Below, piece after piece: positions 15,225 through 17,228 of a DNA stretch of 17,228 nt. The notes beneath the pieces are model-generated. The model did not search any database and was not told where the DNA came from. It worked only from the letters and a program-made list of their open reading frames with translations. This DNA comes from Legionellaceae bacterium (GTDB taxonomy: Bacteria > Pseudomonadota > Gammaproteobacteria > Legionellales > Legionellaceae): assembly GCA_947504795.1 (NCBI GenBank), contig CANNJG010000027.1:1-17228 (forward strand). The letters run 5' to 3'. Position 1 is the stretch's first letter; each line of letters opens with the position of its first letter. Both the position numbers and the translations under genes were made by a program.

Positions 15225-16532
15225 TTACCCTGTTTGCGAGGTTTGGCCTGAACGTGAGGCAATCATCTGTCCAGACTCGAATAACTTCAGGCTTGCCAAG
15301 AGTTGACGAGCATTCATTTGAAAAGCCCCAAAATTTTGTATTGTAATCGGGTCGGCATGCGGTAACGCAATAGTGGTTGGGTTTCTAGGTTGTTGATAGA
15401 CATGAAACTCATAATGACAATGAGGCCCGGTTGCTAAGCCTGATTGTCCTACATACCCTATGATTTGACCGCGCTTGACGTGAGTGCCGCGTGACAATCC
15501 TTTTTGAAAGCGTAGTAAGTGTCCGTACAGAGAGGCATACATGTTGGAGTGCGTGATTTTTATCATATTGCCATAGGCACTCTGACGGCCAATTTGAGAG
15601 ATGATGCCATCACCTGTAGCGCGAATCGGGGTTCCGATGGGTGCGGCTAAATCAACACCTTTATGGGGGCGATTATAATGCAAAATAGGATGGCGCCGCG
15701 ATAAACTAAACGTTGAGCTAATATGGGTAAATTGTATGGGATATCTCGAAAATGCTTTTTTCAGGCTCTTGCCATCTGGCGTGAAGTAATCATCTTCTCC
15801 ATTCGCAGTCTTATAGCGAATTGCGCTGTGGGTAACGCCGCGATTGGTATAGGATAAGGCTAGGATATCTCCTGTATTGACAAGGGTATCATCGACATAC
15901 TGGGCTTGGTATAAAATGCTAAATTGATCTCCGGTACGTACTTCCTTGGTAAAATCAATCTCCCAGTGAAAGATATCAACCATTTGGCGTATGAGTTTAT
16001 AGGGAATGCCGTTGCGGGACGCTGTTCCGTATAATGAACCACGAAGCGTCGCTGTCACATACTCTTGGTGCGTGTCCATGGTTCGATTTTTTAAGGTTGT
16101 GACGTAATTATTTTTTTGAAGTGACACGACGAGAAGTTGCGTTGCATTATGTCGAAAAATCATTTTTTCTAAAATGTTATCTTGCACAAGGATTTGGATT
16201 TGTTGATTAGGTTTGATGGTTGTTATGTTTTTAGCGTAAGGATTAGAATGTAAAATGGCTTGCAACGTTTGCTGGCTCAGGCCTTCACGATTAAAAATTC
16301 GTCCTAATGTATCGCCTTTGCGTGCGGTGATGGTGCGCCATCCGGTGTCCTCTTCTGGAGGGGCCGGGATGGAGCTGGTCTCATTGATTTCAGGAAGCGC
16401 CAGCTGCCGAGAGATGACCTTTGATGTATGATGATGTTTGACATTTATCCCTGTCACCAAACCCAGCAGGATAAGAAGCGTAGCAAGGACCCAAGGCATG
16501 ATTTTTTTTGATTGGTGGCTTTGTTGTTGCAT
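15225..16532 (-). CDS. mepM: M23 family metalloendopeptidase, MepM/OapA-type murein DD-endopeptidase
   Basis: Inner-membrane-anchored periplasmic zinc enzyme that cuts peptide cross-links in peptidoglycan. 435 aa, close to E. coli MepM (about 440). One N-terminal membrane segment (PWVLATLLILLGLVTGI, 13-29), a LysM/OapA-like module at about 65-115 (WRTITARKGDTLGRIF), a Csd3-type middle domain (about 150-270), and a C-terminal LytM domain. Zinc and active-site residues are all present: H290 and D294 in HKGVD, H338 in YGH, and H371/H373 in GPHCHYEF, so it should be active rather than a degenerate LytM activator. ATG 16532 has AAGG about 6 nt upstream. It is divergent from tyrS, an arrangement seen in other gammaproteobacteria, and is followed after 5 nt by the PQ-loop gene. 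The symbol is by similarity; another member of the family is possible. Confidence 0.9.
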   Translation of the reverse strand: MQQQSHQSKKIMPWVLATLLILLGLVTGINVKHHHTSKVISRQLALPEINETSSIPAPPEEDTGWRTITARKGDTLGRIFNREGLSQQTLQAILHSNPYAKNITTIKPNQQIQILVQDNILEKMIFRHNATQLLVVSLQKNNYVTTLKNRTMDTHQEYVTATLRGSLYGTASRNGIPYKLIRQMVDIFHWEIDFTKEVRTGDQFSILYQAQYVDDTLVNTGDILALSYTNRGVTHSAIRYKTANGEDDYFTPDGKSLKKAFSRYPIQFTHISSTFSLSRRHPILHYNRPHKGVDLAAPIGTPIRATGDGIISQIGRQSAYGNMIKITHSNMYASLYGHLLRFQKGLSRGTHVKRGQIIGYVGQSGLATGPHCHYEFHVYQQPRNPTTIALPHADPITIQNFGAFQMNARQLLASLKLFESGQMIASRSGQTSQTG

Positions 16533-16605
16533 GCTTTACCTTGAATAAACAAGTGGAAACTGAGATAGGTGAATTATTTTTCAATTGCTGGAATAATTCT
16601 GAGCT

Positions 16606-16634
16606 AAGATACCTGGTGTGAGGAATAAGGTCAA
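16606..16634 (-). promoter_or_regulatory. Sigma-70 promoter for the mepM/PQ-loop operon
   Basis: Minus strand: TTGACC (16629-16634; 5 of 6), exactly 17-nt spacer, TATCTT (16606-16611; 4 of 6). Start point near 16599, leader about 65 nt to ATG 16532. Confidence 0.55.
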
Positions 16635-16657
16635 CAAATTTTATTGTCTAAAGGCTG

Positions 16658-16684
16658 TTGACATTTCTACTATTCAATTACAAT
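16658..16684 (+). promoter_or_regulatory. Candidate promoter for tyrS
   Basis: Plus strand: perfect TTGACA (16658-16663), then TACAAT (16679-16684; 5 of 6) after a 15-nt spacer, shorter than the ideal 17. An alternative -10 at 17 nt (CAATAA) is poorer. Another pairing is TTGTCT (16644-16649) with TACTAT (16668-16673) at 18 nt. No T-box-like leader is seen. Confidence 0.45.
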
Positions 16685-16723
16685 AAGAACACTTTTTATG
16701 GTTGTTTGTTCAGGATCTTTTTT

Positions 16724-17228
16724 ATGACTATTACGCATCAATCTGAACATGACTCCTATGCTGAACTCATTCGTGGTTGTGAAGAAATCTTATTGCCCAC
16801 TGAGTTAAACAACAAATTGAGCCAAGGAAAGCCCCTGAGGATTAAAGCGGGTTTTGATCCCACCGCACCCGATATTCATTTAGGCCATGCCGTATTGTTA
16901 AACAAATTACGCCAGTTCCAAGAGTTTGGCCATGATGTATTGTTTTTGATCGGAGACTTTACCGCCATGATTGGTGATCCCACCGGCAAAAATGTTACGC
17001 GCGTGCCGTTGAGTGCTCAGGAAATCGCAGTGAATGCTCAGACCTACCAAGAGCAAGCCTTTAAAATTTTAGATCCTGAAAAAACCACAGTCGTCTTCAA
17101 TACCCAATGGTTAGGGCCATTAACAGCCGCTGATTTGATCCGCTTGGCCGCGACCCATACCGTAGCGCGTATGCTAGAGCGCGATGATTTTGCGAAACGC
17201 TATGCACGAGAACAGCCTATCGCTATTC
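16724..17228 (+). CDS. tyrS: Tyrosyl-tRNA synthetase, partial: N-terminal 168 residues
   Basis: Class I aminoacyl-tRNA synthetase that charges tRNA-Tyr; cytosolic and essential. Seen here is the start of the Rossmann catalytic domain: IKAGFDPTAPDIHLGHAVLL with the HIGH-type signature HLGH at 52-55, followed by KLRQFQEFGHDVLFLIGDFT and MIGDPTGKN. The GFDPTAPD and GDFTAMIGDPTGKN blocks are those of the roughly 400-aa TyrRS subtype common in gammaproteobacteria (TyrZ-like), not of the E. coli TyrS subtype. The KMSKS loop and the S4-like C-terminal domain lie beyond the right edge. AGGA at 16712-16715 is 8 nt before ATG 16724. It is divergent from mepM. Confidence 0.97.
   Translation, partial: MTITHQSEHDSYAELIRGCEEILLPTELNNKLSQGKPLRIKAGFDPTAPDIHLGHAVLLNKLRQFQEFGHDVLFLIGDFTAMIGDPTGKNVTRVPLSAQEIAVNAQTYQEQAFKILDPEKTTVVFNTQWLGPLTAADLIRLAATHTVARMLERDDFAKRYAREQPIAI

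Noticed and set aside
1..17228. Search for tRNA/rRNA genes, CRISPR arrays, insertion-sequence ends, phage genes or toxin-antitoxin pairs
   Set aside because: None seen by eye on either strand. All long frames belong to housekeeping or envelope genes with continuous reading frames and no frameshifts.

Overview
The window looks like an ordinary chromosomal stretch of a gammaproteobacterium, most likely a member of the Legionellales (Legionella/Coxiella/Aquicella-like). The pointers are an aspartokinase fused to diaminopimelate decarboxylase, a homospermidine synthase, SpmA/SpmB in what should be a non-sporulating Gram-negative, a tyrS gene divergent from a MepM-type endopeptidase, and an OmpA-domain lipoprotein whose layout resembles the Dot/Icm protein DotK/IcmN. 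This assignment is inferred from gene content and recalled family knowledge, not from a database search. Base composition appears moderate by eye (not computed), and I see no tRNA, rRNA, CRISPR array, insertion sequence or phage gene.

Layout. Minus strand, 7872 to 1: clpB, then the lysAC fusion, then a UvrD/RecB-type helicase that runs off the left edge. The last two overlap by 11 nt. A well-matched sigma-32-type heat-shock promoter drives clpB from the short gap it shares with a divergent plus-strand pair: an S49 signal-peptide peptidase (sppA) and the NAD(P)HX dehydratase nnrD. Converging on nnrD is a minus-strand group: a DUF1460 amidase-like exported protein, homospermidine synthase (hss) and the OmpA-like lipoprotein, each with its own candidate promoter. 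spmA-spmB run on the plus strand, divergent from DUF1460 and joined by an ATGA overlap. A 94-aa unknown ORF on the minus strand meets spmB tail to tail, and beside it is a 134-nt gap holding two hairpins. Next are a PQ-loop membrane protein and a MepM-like M23 endopeptidase (one minus-strand operon), then divergent tyrS, cut by the right edge.

How the genes fit together. Several products act on the envelope or peptidoglycan: lysAC (meso-diaminopimelate supply and its decarboxylation to lysine), the OmpA-like lipoprotein (peptidoglycan anchoring), DUF1460 and M23 (peptidoglycan cleavage), and SppA (membrane peptide turnover). ClpB, NnrD and TyrS are housekeeping. I found no convincing new multi-gene system. 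The best items for a second look are the orphan DotK/IcmN-like lipoprotein, the spmAB/DUF1460 divergent unit with an overlapping promoter, the structured gap next to the unknown 94-aa ORF, and the clpB start and heat-shock promoter, which can be read directly from the sequence.

Start-codon corrections offered here: clpB at GTG 7872, sppA at ATG 7949, the lipoprotein at ATG 10383, and DUF1460 at ATG 13000. No stretch longer than 300 nt lacks a gene.
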